Of a stretch of DNA of 64,000 bases, positions 29,901-39,418 are shown one piece after another. The translations under genes were made by a program, and so were the position numbers. Every line of letters starts with the position of its first letter. The stretch's first letter is position 1. Location: IMG/VR virus record IMGVR_UViG_3300027759_000071, positions 18,227 through 82,226 of that record; one strand, given 5' to 3'. Below the pieces are notes generated by a model. That model made no database searches. It was given only the letters and a program-made list of their open reading frames with translations, and was not told the DNA's origin. The DNA is from a virus.

Positions 29901-32900
29901 CGCATATTGGAGATGGTTCTCAATTAACTAATGTAAATGCATTATCGGCATATGTATTACAATCTGGCTCATTCACAGCATCATTTATACCAAATATCGG
30001 ATTAAAAGTTAATACAAATTTATTTGTTGAAAATGGTAGTGTAACCGCAAGTAATTTAAATTTAGTAAATAGTGCATATGTAGGAAATAATCTTTATGTA
30101 GAAAATAATATATACGCTAAACAAATATCTGTTCAATTTATATCATCATCGATAATTTATTCAACCGGTTCAAATATATTTGGAAACACCAATACCAATA
30201 TCCAACAATTTACTGGTTCTGTTAAAATACAAACGGAATTAATAGCAGGATTTGTAACAGCATCATCATATACTGGTTCATTTAGTGGGGCATTTAAAGG
30301 TGATGGTAGTGGATTAATAAATATCCCAGCAACAATACCAACATTAATAGCAACAGGCAGTGTATCTGCATCTGTATCATTACAAAATGGATTTGTAGTA
30401 AGAGCTTCTGAAAGTGGTTCTTTGTTTTATGGTAATGTTATTATTACTGGTTCTAAAACTGAATTAACTTCAAGTTTATTTGTAGAAGGACCTGCATTAT
30501 TTAAAAGTGGTATATCGGCATCTGTATTTAGTGGTAGTGGTGCGGGATTAACAAATTTACCAGAAACTACTAGATTGGGTAGTGGTAATGTAACAGCTTC
30601 AGTAAATTCTAATTTTGGATTTATTGTAATATCAACCGATAGTGGGTCTGTATTTACTGGTTCTATTTTAATAACCGGTAGTGTAACAATACCATCTGGG
30701 TCTGGATATTTTAGTGGTAGTGGTGAAGGATTGAGTAATATTCCATTCTCTGCTTTATCTGGGGATGCATTAAGATTAGCAAGTGGAAGTGTAACAGCTT
30801 CTATTTCTCCAAATAAAGGATTCGAAGTAAATACTTTTACAAAAATATCTGGAAGTTTAGTTGTATCATCATCGGGACATGTAGTAGATGTATCTGATAT
30901 TAATAAAGTATTTGCTGTAACTAATAACTCTTCTATGGAGTATTATTTTACCGGTGCAGTTAGTGGTTCAAATCCTACAATAACTTTAGTAAAAGGAGTA
31001 ACTTATACATTTAACGTAAACGCAAGTGGCCACCCATTTTACATAAAAGCTGCACCTGTAACTGGAACAGGTAGTACATATAATACGGGTGTATCTGGAA
31101 ATGGAACACAGGTAGGAACAATAACATTTACTGTACCAAATACCGCACCAGCAACTTTATATTATATTTGCCAATACCATTCAATGATGGTAGGTACAAT
31201 TAATATTGTTGATGAATTGGTAATACCAGCTACTATTGAATTAATTGGAGATGTGAATGTTACTGGAAGTGTAAGTATAACATTTGGTTCAACATTTAGT
31301 GGTAGTGGGGCAAACTTATTTGATATTCCATTCTCTGCATTTAGTGGAGATGCAATTCGTATAGCAAGTGGTTCTGCAACGGCATCAATATCTCCGATTA
31401 ATGGATTTTTGGTAAATACTAAAGCACAATTTGAAGGTAATGTGTCGGCATCAATGTTTACTGGTAGTGGTGCTGGATTATTTGATATTCCGTTCTCATC
31501 ATTTACCGGAGATGCATCTAGAATTTCTAGTGCTAGTGTAACGGCATCTGTTTCACCTACATTTGGATTTAAAGTGGAATCATTGAAAAGTGGTTCGCAA
31601 TTTACTGGTAGTATAAATGTAAGTGGAAGTATTTCAATATCATCTGGGTCTTTTTATTCTGGTAGTGGTAGATTTTTATTTGATATTCCAGAATCTGCAT
31701 TATCATTTTCTCCAAATAAAATAATAAGTGGTTCAGTAACAGCTTCTGTAAGTCCGGATTATGGATTTAGAATAGAATCAGTAGATTATGGTTCTGAATT
31801 TACTGGAAGTATTAGAGTATCTGGCTCTGTGAATATAGATAATTCATTGACTGTAACTAATTCGGTTATAGCAAACGAATTTAGTGGTTCATTTAGTGGT
31901 AGTGGTGCAAATTTATTTGATATTCCATTATCTGCGCTAGTACAAAATGTTTACCAAATAGCAACAGGTTCAGTAACCGCATCAGTAGACCCTAATATTG
32001 GATTTATTGTAAATTCAAACGCAACAATTACAGGTAGTTTAATTGTATCATCATCAACCACATTACAACAAGGTTTAAATGTATTGGGTAATGTAAATGT
32101 TGATACTCTTAATAGTGGTAGCTACGGAACTATTAATTTAAGTGGCTCTACAAATATAACTGGAGCATTGGATATTATAGGAGATGCTCATTTACATAAT
32201 GATTTATATGTTGATGGTAAAATTATAGCAAACCAAATAGTTACTAATTTAATTTCATCCTCAATAATTTATTCGTCTGGTTCTAATATATTTGGAAATG
32301 ATGTAACAAACTTCCAACAATTCACTGGTTCACTATATGTAAGTGGTGGAGTTGGTGGCGGGGTATTTTTAAATACTGGTTCAACATTTAGTGGTAGTGG
32401 TAGGGGGTTATTTGATATTCCTTTATCGGCATTAGCAGAAAATGTTTATCAGATGGCATCTGGTAGTGTAACTGCATCTGTATCTCCTAATAACGGATTT
32501 AAAGTTTATTCATTGGATGCTGGTTCTCAATTTACCGGTTCAGTTTATGTAACAGGTAGTGTATCGGCATCATTCTTTGTAGGAGATGGTTCACAATTAA
32601 CAAATGTTCTTGCAATAGTAGCTCCATTTATTGGTAGTGGTTCTGCAACTGGTTCGGTAACAAGCGGGGACCAATTTATAGTAACAACAGCAAAAACTGG
32701 TTCTCAACTTGGTTCTATATTTACTGGTTCAATAGAAGTTAGTGGAAGCATTAGAGCAACTGATTATCTTATTGGGGATGGTACATATATTACAAATGTA
32801 TTTGCACAATCATCTCCAAAAATTGAAAGTGGTAGTGTAACGGCTTCAGTAAGTCCTAATTTTGGATTTAGAGTACAAACTCCATTTACACAATCTCAAA

Positions 32901-35900
32901 TAGGTTCTCAATTTACTGGTTCAATTGAAGTTAGTGGAAGTATTAGAGCAACTCAATATTTATTTGGTGATGGTACGTTTATTACTAACGTACAAGCATC
33001 AGCAGCCCCTTTAATAGCAAGTGGTTCAGCAACAGCATCGGTATCAAGTGGTAATACATTTGTAGTAACAACTGGAGCAACTGGTTCAGCTATTGGTTCT
33101 AGATTTACCGGTTCTATTGATGTAAGTGGTAGTGTTAAGGCATTTACGTTTATAGGAGATGGTTCTCAATTAACCAATGTACAAGCATCATCTGCGCCAT
33201 TTATCGCTAGTGGTTCGGCAACAGCATCTGTACAAAGTGGTGATACATTTATAGTTATAACTGGTGCAACGTCTGGTTCGGCAGTAGGTTCTCAATTTAC
33301 TGGTTCGGTGGCAATTAGTGGTTCACTAAGCGCATCCTTATTTGTAGGAGATGGTGGTGGATTATTTAACATTCCAGCCGCAGCATTGCAAGATCTTGAA
33401 TTAAATAAAATTATTTCTGGTTCGGCTATAGCAATAATTTCACCTAATAATGGTTTGAATATTAATACAACAATATCAGCATCTCTTTATTTTGGAGATG
33501 GTGGTGGATTGTTTAACATCCCTGCAAATGCATTAACAGACCTTAAGTTAGATAAATTAGTTTCTGGTTCTGCAACAGCATCTATTTCACCTATTGATGG
33601 ATTTAGAACAAATATATTTGCAGCAATTACCGGTGGTATTTATGTAACTGGTGGGAATTTTGTAGCAGCATCCGGTTCTACATATGTAGGAGATGGAAGT
33701 GGATTGACAAATATTAATATTGCAAACTTAGCATTTGAAACATCAATATTAAAATCAGGATCATTTACAGCATCTGTTTCTCCTAATAATGGATTTGTTA
33801 CAAACGCATCTGCAAGTATTTACGGTAACTTATATGTTGATAAAGGAATTACTAGTTCATTTATATATTCTCCATATTTTACTGGTTCATTCAATGGCAC
33901 ATATACATTTAGAGGAACTGGGCCAACCGCATCTGCTGAATATGATATTTTAAGATATGATGAAGCTAGGGGATATTATATTCCTCAACCTGAATATTCA
34001 AATGTGGAAACTGTTGGATTTAGTAATGTAAACATTTTAACAATTGTTCACAACTTAGGAGTTTTATATCCGGTTGTTCAGGTTTATCAAACTGGTTCAC
34101 AACAACAAATTCTACCAGCAACTATTGAATCAATTGACTTAAACACTATAAAAATTACATTTAGTGGAACTGAAAGTGGACAAGTAGTAATTGGTAGTGG
34201 GGGTAGTGTAATTAGTGGTACAATACAAGGTAATAGAGTAGTAGGAACTGTTAATTCCGCATCTTACGCAGTATATGCTGAAAATGCAGGAACGGCATCT
34301 ACTTTACTTGGTTTAACAAATGAAAATGTACAACAATTATTGTCAGCATCATTACAGCCTGGCAATTACGTTTTATCATCTCAAACTGCATCGATGAGAG
34401 TATTAAGCTCATCTTACGCAGCAACTGCATCTTACGCATTAAATGCAAATATTGATACAACATTATTTGTATTAAATTCACAAACAGCTTCAATGTTTGT
34501 AGGTACAGCATCTTTAGCATACCAAGCGATATCAGCATCATTCTCTGCCAATGGCGGTGGCGGTGGTGGTTTTGTTGATACGGCTAGTTTTGTATTAAAT
34601 TCACAAACAGCTTCAATGCGTGTATTAAGTGCATCATATGCTATAACAGCATCTTACGCAGCTTACGCAGCAAATGCTTCAAACGTAGACACAACAGCAT
34701 TTATTAATAAGTACTTAGATAGTACTATGTTCGCAAACTTTGTTGTAACAGGAAGTTTTGGTGCTAGTGGTAGTGTTTATGTAAATAATTTATATACATC
34801 CTCTTTATCATCTTATGTATTAACTTGGAATACAACAACTCATCAATTAGAAGCTAGAGACGTAGCTGGAGCAAGTGGTACATCCGGAACATCTGGCACA
34901 TCGGGAACATCTGGGTCATCTGGTACATCTGGTTCATCTGGAAGTAGTGGTACTGATGGTTCTGGTGGTACATCTGGTACTAGTGGTACATCTGGTAGTG
35001 ATGGTACATCTGGAAGTAGTGGTACGGATGGCTCAGCTGGTACATCGGGAACATCTGGTACATCTGGAACATCGGGTTCGTCTGGTTCAAGCGGTTCATC
35101 TGGTAGTGATGGTTCATCTGGTTCAAGCGGAAGTAGTGGAACATCAGGAACATCTGGTACATCTGGGTCATCTGGTACATCTGGTTCATCTGGAAGTAGT
35201 GGTAGTAGTGGAACAAGTGGTTCATCTGGAAGTAGTGGTTCTGCTGGTACATCGGGAACATCTGGTTCTACGGGTTCGGCTGGAAGTAGTGGTACATCAG
35301 GAACATCTGGTACATCTGGAAGTAGCGGTTCATCTGGAACATCTGGAACATCTGGCACAAGCGGCTCATCGGGAACATCTGGTACAAGTGGTACATCGGG
35401 AACATCTGGTACAAGCGGAAGTAGTGGTTCATCGGGATATGATGGTTCATCCGGTAGTAGTGGTTCATCTGGTTCATCTGGAAGTAGTGGAACATCCGGT
35501 ACATCTGGTACATCGGGAACATCTGGTACATCTGGAAGTAGTGGTGAATCTGGAACGGATGGTTCGGCTGGTTCATCTGGTACAAGTGGTGAATCAGGAA
35601 CATCTGGTACATCTGGAAGTAGTGGTACATCTGGAAGTAGTGGTACATCTGGAAGTAGTGGTTCATCGGGAACAACTGGTTCAGCTGGTACATCTGGCTC
35701 ATCTGGAACATCTGGAACAAGCGGTTCATCTGGAAGTAGTGGTTCATCGGGAACATCTGGAACATCTGGAACATCTGGTTCAACAGGTTCGGCTGGTTCA
35801 TCTGGGTCATCTGGAACATCTGGAAGTAGTGGAACGCGTGGTACATCTGGAAGTAGTGGTACATCAGGTTCAACTGGTTCGGCTGGTACATCTGGTACAA

Positions 35901-38900
35901 GTGGTTCATCTGGTTCGGCTGGCTCATCGGGAACATCTGGAAGTAGTGGTACATCAGGAACATCTGGTAGTAGTGGTTCGTCTGGTTCTACTGGTAGTGA
36001 TGGTACATCTGGAAGTAGTGGTTCATCTGGTTTAGACGGAACATCTGGTACAAGCGGAAGTAGTGGTAGTAGTGGAACATCAGGTACATCAGGTAAAAGT
36101 GGTACGGATGGCACATCTGGTTCGTCTGGGTCATCTGGTTCGTCTGGTTCGTCTGGATTAAGTGGAACATCTGGTACATCAGGTAAAAGTGGTACGGATG
36201 GTACAAGCGGCTCATCTGGAACATCTGGTAAAGCTGGTTCATCGGGAACATCTGGTAGTAGTGGTTCATCTGGTACATCAGGTAAAAGTGGTTCATCGGG
36301 AACATCTGGTTCGTCTGGATTAAGTGGTACTGATGGTACATCTGGAAGTAGTGGTTCATCTGGAAGTAGTGGCAGTAGTGGTACTGACGGTTCGGCTGGA
36401 ACATCTGGCTCAAGTGGTACTGATGGTTCAGCTGGTACAAGTGGTTCATCTGGTACAAGCGGTTCATCTGGTTCAGCTGGAAGTAGTGGTAGCAGTGGTA
36501 CTGATGGTTCTGCAGGAACAAGCGCTACAAGCGGTTCATCTGGTTCATCTGGAAGTAGTGGTAGTGATGGTACATCTGGCACAAGTGGTTCATCTGGAAG
36601 TAGTGGTACTGATGGTTCAGCTGGAACATCTGGAAGTAGTGGAGAAAATGGAACATCAGGAACATCTGGCACAAGCGGTACATCTGGTACATCAGGAACA
36701 TCTGGAGAAAGTGGTACTGATGGTTCATCTGGAAGTAGTGGTATTTCTTGTTTAACATATCTTTTATCTAATGAGGATCCTGATAATCCTGCAGTGTTCG
36801 ATTGGACACGATGTGATTTTACATCAGGAGACCAAATAACAATAAACCCTGGTGACCCGAATGTAGAAATTTGTGCAATTGGAGAATCTGTTGTATTAGC
36901 AAATCCACCATACGGAACAATAAATTTAGTAGGTGCATGTCATGGTACATCTGGTGTTGATGGTTTACCTGGATATACTCCTGAATTTGGAGTAGATTAC
37001 TTTAATGGTACGGATGGTTCATCTGGTTCATCTGGTTTAAATGGATTAGCTGGTACATCTGGTACATCTGGTACATCGGGCAGTAGTGGAAGTAGTGGTT
37101 CATCGGGAACATCTGGTACAAGAGGTACAAGCGGCTCATCTGGTACGAGTGGTTCATCAGGATTAAGTGGAACATCTGGAAGTAGTGGTACATCTGGCAC
37201 ATCAGGTATATCTGGTTCAGCTGGTACATCTGGAACATCTGGAAGTAGTGGTGAAAATGGTTCATCGGGAACATCTGGTAGTAGTGGTTCATCTGGTACA
37301 TCAGGAATAAGTGGTACAGCTGGAAGTAGTGGTACATCTGGTAGTGGTGGTAAAGATGGTACATCTGGAAGTAGTGGAGCAGACGGTACATCTGGAACAT
37401 CTGGTACATCTGGTTCTTCTGGATATTCTGGAACGGATGGTTCAGCTGGTACATCTGGTACATCTGGAAGTAGTGGAATAAGTGGTTCATCAGGAACATC
37501 AGGAACATCCGGAACAAGTGGAAGTAGTGGTTCATCGGGAACATCTGGTATTAGTGGAGCTGGTTCAACATCTGGAACTTCGGGAACATCTGGAACATCG
37601 GGACAAAGTGGTTCGTCTGGAACAAGCGGTACATCTGGAGAAAGTGGTTCGGCTGGTACAAGCGGAACATCTGGTGTAAGTGGTAAAGACGGTAAAGATG
37701 GTACATTTGTTGGAAGTAGTGGTTCGTCTGGAACATCAGGAACATCTGGTTCGTCTGGTACAAGCGGAACATCTGGGTCATCTGGTTCATCGGGAACATC
37801 TGGTATTAGTGGAGCAAGTACAACATCAGGAACATCTGGTTCATCTGGTACATCCGGGCAAAGTGGTACATCTGGTTCATCAGGAACATCTGGCACAAGC
37901 GGCATTAGCGGTACGGATGGTACTTACTTTGGTACAAGCGGAACATCAGGAACATCTGGTACATCTGGTTCATCTGGTGAAAGTGGCTCTGCTGGTACAT
38001 CTGGAACTTCGGGAACATCTGGAGCAAGTGGTAAAGATGGTACTTATTTTGGTTCAGCTGGTACAAGCGGTACAAGCGGTACAAGCGGTACATCTGGAGA
38101 AAGTGGTACATCTGGCATATCCGGCTCATCAGGAACATCTGGTGTAAGTGGTACGGATGGTACATTCTTTGGTACATCCGGAACTTCGGGAGTAAGCGGT
38201 TCATCTGGAACATCTGGTATTAGTGGAGTAGCATCAACATCTGGTTCATCAGGAACATCTGGTACATCTGGAGCAAGTGGTAAAGATGGAACATTCTTTG
38301 GCTCATCAGGAACGTCTGGAGTTAGTGGTTCGGCTGGTACATCTGGTACATCTGGTATTAGTGGAGCTGGTGCAACGTCTGGTTCATCTGGTACATCTGG
38401 AAGTAGTGGTAAAGACGGAACTTACTTTGGAAGTAGTGGTACATCTGGAGTTAGCGGTTCATCTGGTACATCGGGTCTTAGTGGAGCTGGTGCAACATCT
38501 GGGACATCGGGAACATCCGGTGTAAGTGGTAAAGACGGTACTTATTTTGGAAGTAGTGGAACATCTGGAGTTAGCGGAACATCTGGTACATCAGGTCTTA
38601 GTGGTGTAACCGCAACCGCCGGTACATCTGGAACATCTGGGTCATCTGGTACATCTGGTATTAGTGGTTTAAATGGTACATATTTTGGAAGTAGTGGAAC
38701 ATCGGGCACATCGGGTCTTAGTGGTGCAACGGCAACAGCAGGTTCATCCGGCACATCTGGGTCATCTGGTACAAGCGGTATTAGTGGAACTGATGGTACT
38801 TATTTTGGTACAAGCGGAACATCAGGAGTAAGTGGAACATCTGGTACATCATTCTATGGTGTAACATCTGGAACGTCTGGAGTATCTGGAACATCTGGTA

Positions 38901-39412
38901 CATCCTTTTACGGAGTAACATCTGGTACGCGTGGTTCTGCTGGTACATCTGGAACTTCTGGGTTTTTAACTTTAACCGGTACAACTGATAATGGTATATT
39001 AACATTAAATGGTGCACAACCAAATGCAAGTGTTGAAGCTAATTTAACATTTGATGGTAGCTTGTTGACAGTAGCTGGAGCAGTATCACCAACAACATAT
39101 AGAGAAACATATTCTGATTTAGGAACTGGTGGAGCAACATTCTCAATCGATTTAAGTACAGCAAACAATTTTAAGAAAACTGTAAACGCAAATGGAACGG
39201 TTACAATAACAAATCCACCAGCTGGAAAAGCATTTGGATTTACACTAGCATTAACAAATGGTGGTGGATATACAATAGCTTGGACTAGTGTTAAATGGGC
39301 TGGTGGAGCACAACCAACTCTAACAACATCTGGTACGGATATTATTGTAATATATACTTATGATGGAGGCAGTACCTATTATGGTTTCTTAGCCGGAAAA
39401 AATATGATATAA
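26918..39412 (+). CDS. Giant collagen-like tail fibre (4164 aa) with embedded cupredoxin domain
   Basis: Residues 1 to about 2300 are built from dozens of short beta repeats of the form SGSVTASVSPDxGF, GSQFTGS, VSGSV, then FSGSGEGLFNIP. Residues about 1327-1433 insert a cupredoxin domain with H1372, C1418, H1421 and M1423/M1424. Three segments share an SGSNIFGN motif. Residues about 2490-2600 repeat NSQTASM and ASYA motifs. Collagen-like Gly-Thr-Ser arrays cover residues about 2652-3276 and 3366-4012, split by a four-Cys domain (residues about 3278-3342). A 40-residue LTGTTDNG...LTLNG module, shared with the 2960-aa fibre, then leads into a C-terminal beta-rich tip ending in GGSTYYGFLAGKNMI. 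There is no S74 domain. It is probably a long receptor-binding fibre with the tip at the C-terminus. The start is preceded by two TATTTATA copies and a GGAAAG. Confidence 0.85.
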   Translation: MAISNLLTGRVRVVSPKNVTSDRYQFLDLSQAEPNFGVPSFSASLYDNPAILVSDSDGNRGFVQLPSSTKLVTGSITASVTPEYGFQVVSVDSGSQFTGSVFVSGSVTANYFIGDGSQLTNVASTVAPRIASGSATASISPDLGLQINVDTTILGNLYVSQSIIADQLIVNLISSSVIFSSGSNIFGNTNTNIQQFTGSVQIQTELIAGYVTASSFSGSFTGDGSNLFNVPAATSPRIVSGSATASISPNEGLLVNTGVTIADYLIVTGSATFYSAVSASVFSGSGESLFNLPDSKRIASGSVTASVSPDSGFIVESLIKGSQFTGSINVSGSVLVQSGSYLVGDGRYLSNISFANLSIDSTRIFSGSATASISPSEGFKVNVNSSISGSLNVSQSIIASQFSGSFSGSFQGDGSRLINLPIATKIASGSVTASVDPNNGFVVTSVANGSTFSGSVFLSSGSYFSGSGKYIFDIPFANLTGDTIRISNGNVTASVSPDYGFKVESLVSGSQFTGSISVSGSISVSGSVTASFFVGDGSKLFNIPALTAVLIASGSVTASVAPDKGFIVTSTASGSKFTGSINVSGSVTAFNFYGSASQAENANLFDGRESSTFATTGSNLFTGSQFITGSLTANFFIGDGSGLTGVRADVTPRIASGSVTASISPDTGLLVNTTVSASSFSGSGDGLFNIPLSAFSSEVSRIATGSITASVNPDYGFRVESISSGSQFTGSLFVSGNIQVSSGSFFSGSGEGLFNIPFASISGEISKISSGSATASISPDKGFEINVNTRITGSLLVVSSSNFLSSVSASIFSGSGESLFNIPLAALATEALRIANGDVTASVSNDGFVVKTPFSGSQIGSRFTGSLSISGSVFLSSGSFYSGSGEGLFNIPFSALSTEVFRIASGSVTASASPNFGFVVTSAASGSQFSGSVSISGSLSAYGNGFISGTLLVTSASNFFDSTLIITRQYSQFSGSVYGSIFSGSNFFGQSFSGSHIGDGSQLTNVNALSAYVLQSGSFTASFIPNIGLKVNTNLFVENGSVTASNLNLVNSAYVGNNLYVENNIYAKQISVQFISSSIIYSTGSNIFGNTNTNIQQFTGSVKIQTELIAGFVTASSYTGSFSGAFKGDGSGLINIPATIPTLIATGSVSASVSLQNGFVVRASESGSLFYGNVIITGSKTELTSSLFVEGPALFKSGISASVFSGSGAGLTNLPETTRLGSGNVTASVNSNFGFIVISTDSGSVFTGSILITGSVTIPSGSGYFSGSGEGLSNIPFSALSGDALRLASGSVTASISPNKGFEVNTFTKISGSLVVSSSGHVVDVSDINKVFAVTNNSSMEYYFTGAVSGSNPTITLVKGVTYTFNVNASGHPFYIKAAPVTGTGSTYNTGVSGNGTQVGTITFTVPNTAPATLYYICQYHSMMVGTINIVDELVIPATIELIGDVNVTGSVSITFGSTFSGSGANLFDIPFSAFSGDAIRIASGSATASISPINGFLVNTKAQFEGNVSASMFTGSGAGLFDIPFSSFTGDASRISSASVTASVSPTFGFKVESLKSGSQFTGSINVSGSISISSGSFYSGSGRFLFDIPESALSFSPNKIISGSVTASVSPDYGFRIESVDYGSEFTGSIRVSGSVNIDNSLTVTNSVIANEFSGSFSGSGANLFDIPLSALVQNVYQIATGSVTASVDPNIGFIVNSNATITGSLIVSSSTTLQQGLNVLGNVNVDTLNSGSYGTINLSGSTNITGALDIIGDAHLHNDLYVDGKIIANQIVTNLISSSIIYSSGSNIFGNDVTNFQQFTGSLYVSGGVGGGVFLNTGSTFSGSGRGLFDIPLSALAENVYQMASGSVTASVSPNNGFKVYSLDAGSQFTGSVYVTGSVSASFFVGDGSQLTNVLAIVAPFIGSGSATGSVTSGDQFIVTTAKTGSQLGSIFTGSIEVSGSIRATDYLIGDGTYITNVFAQSSPKIESGSVTASVSPNFGFRVQTPFTQSQIGSQFTGSIEVSGSIRATQYLFGDGTFITNVQASAAPLIASGSATASVSSGNTFVVTTGATGSAIGSRFTGSIDVSGSVKAFTFIGDGSQLTNVQASSAPFIASGSATASVQSGDTFIVITGATSGSAVGSQFTGSVAISGSLSASLFVGDGGGLFNIPAAALQDLELNKIISGSAIAIISPNNGLNINTTISASLYFGDGGGLFNIPANALTDLKLDKLVSGSATASISPIDGFRTNIFAAITGGIYVTGGNFVAASGSTYVGDGSGLTNINIANLAFETSILKSGSFTASVSPNNGFVTNASASIYGNLYVDKGITSSFIYSPYFTGSFNGTYTFRGTGPTASAEYDILRYDEARGYYIPQPEYSNVETVGFSNVNILTIVHNLGVLYPVVQVYQTGSQQQILPATIESIDLNTIKITFSGTESGQVVIGSGGSVISGTIQGNRVVGTVNSASYAVYAENAGTASTLLGLTNENVQQLLSASLQPGNYVLSSQTASMRVLSSSYAATASYALNANIDTTLFVLNSQTASMFVGTASLAYQAISASFSANGGGGGGFVDTASFVLNSQTASMRVLSASYAITASYAAYAANASNVDTTAFINKYLDSTMFANFVVTGSFGASGSVYVNNLYTSSLSSYVLTWNTTTHQLEARDVAGASGTSGTSGTSGTSGSSGTSGSSGSSGTDGSGGTSGTSGTSGSDGTSGSSGTDGSAGTSGTSGTSGTSGSSGSSGSSGSDGSSGSSGSSGTSGTSGTSGSSGTSGSSGSSGSSGTSGSSGSSGSAGTSGTSGSTGSAGSSGTSGTSGTSGSSGSSGTSGTSGTSGSSGTSGTSGTSGTSGTSGSSGSSGYDGSSGSSGSSGSSGSSGTSGTSGTSGTSGTSGSSGESGTDGSAGSSGTSGESGTSGTSGSSGTSGSSGTSGSSGSSGTTGSAGTSGSSGTSGTSGSSGSSGSSGTSGTSGTSGSTGSAGSSGSSGTSGSSGTRGTSGSSGTSGSTGSAGTSGTSGSSGSAGSSGTSGSSGTSGTSGSSGSSGSTGSDGTSGSSGSSGLDGTSGTSGSSGSSGTSGTSGKSGTDGTSGSSGSSGSSGSSGLSGTSGTSGKSGTDGTSGSSGTSGKAGSSGTSGSSGSSGTSGKSGSSGTSGSSGLSGTDGTSGSSGSSGSSGSSGTDGSAGTSGSSGTDGSAGTSGSSGTSGSSGSAGSSGSSGTDGSAGTSATSGSSGSSGSSGSDGTSGTSGSSGSSGTDGSAGTSGSSGENGTSGTSGTSGTSGTSGTSGESGTDGSSGSSGISCLTYLLSNEDPDNPAVFDWTRCDFTSGDQITINPGDPNVEICAIGESVVLANPPYGTINLVGACHGTSGVDGLPGYTPEFGVDYFNGTDGSSGSSGLNGLAGTSGTSGTSGSSGSSGSSGTSGTRGTSGSSGTSGSSGLSGTSGSSGTSGTSGISGSAGTSGTSGSSGENGSSGTSGSSGSSGTSGISGTAGSSGTSGSGGKDGTSGSSGADGTSGTSGTSGSSGYSGTDGSAGTSGTSGSSGISGSSGTSGTSGTSGSSGSSGTSGISGAGSTSGTSGTSGTSGQSGSSGTSGTSGESGSAGTSGTSGVSGKDGKDGTFVGSSGSSGTSGTSGSSGTSGTSGSSGSSGTSGISGASTTSGTSGSSGTSGQSGTSGSSGTSGTSGISGTDGTYFGTSGTSGTSGTSGSSGESGSAGTSGTSGTSGASGKDGTYFGSAGTSGTSGTSGTSGESGTSGISGSSGTSGVSGTDGTFFGTSGTSGVSGSSGTSGISGVASTSGSSGTSGTSGASGKDGTFFGSSGTSGVSGSAGTSGTSGISGAGATSGSSGTSGSSGKDGTYFGSSGTSGVSGSSGTSGLSGAGATSGTSGTSGVSGKDGTYFGSSGTSGVSGTSGTSGLSGVTATAGTSGTSGSSGTSGISGLNGTYFGSSGTSGTSGLSGATATAGSSGTSGSSGTSGISGTDGTYFGTSGTSGVSGTSGTSFYGVTSGTSGVSGTSGTSFYGVTSGTRGSAGTSGTSGFLTLTGTTDNGILTLNGAQPNASVEANLTFDGSLLTVAGAVSPTTYRETYSDLGTGGATFSIDLSTANNFKKTVNANGTVTITNPPAGKAFGFTLALTNGGGYTIAWTSVKWAGGAQPTLTTSGTDIIVIYTYDGGSTYYGFLAGKNMI
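34872..38955 (+). repeat. Collagen-like GTSG-coding tract, split by a Cys domain
   Basis: Two long runs of 9-nt GTS/GSS-coding units (34872-36743 and about 37012-38955) are separated by a unique domain at 36744-37011. In the second run a longer period appears: GISGA or GVSG, then GKDGTYFG or GTDGTYFG, then GSSGTSG, repeated about ten times. Confidence 0.9.
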
Positions 39413-39418
39413 TAAGTT

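Noticed and set aside
34843-36672. 609-aa minus-strand open frame rich in PDVPDEPLLP
   Set aside because: It is the antisense reading of the Gly-Thr-Ser tract; the repeat units simply lack stops in that frame. The same applies to minus-strand frames at 42471-44273, 36997-37905 and 1829-2590.
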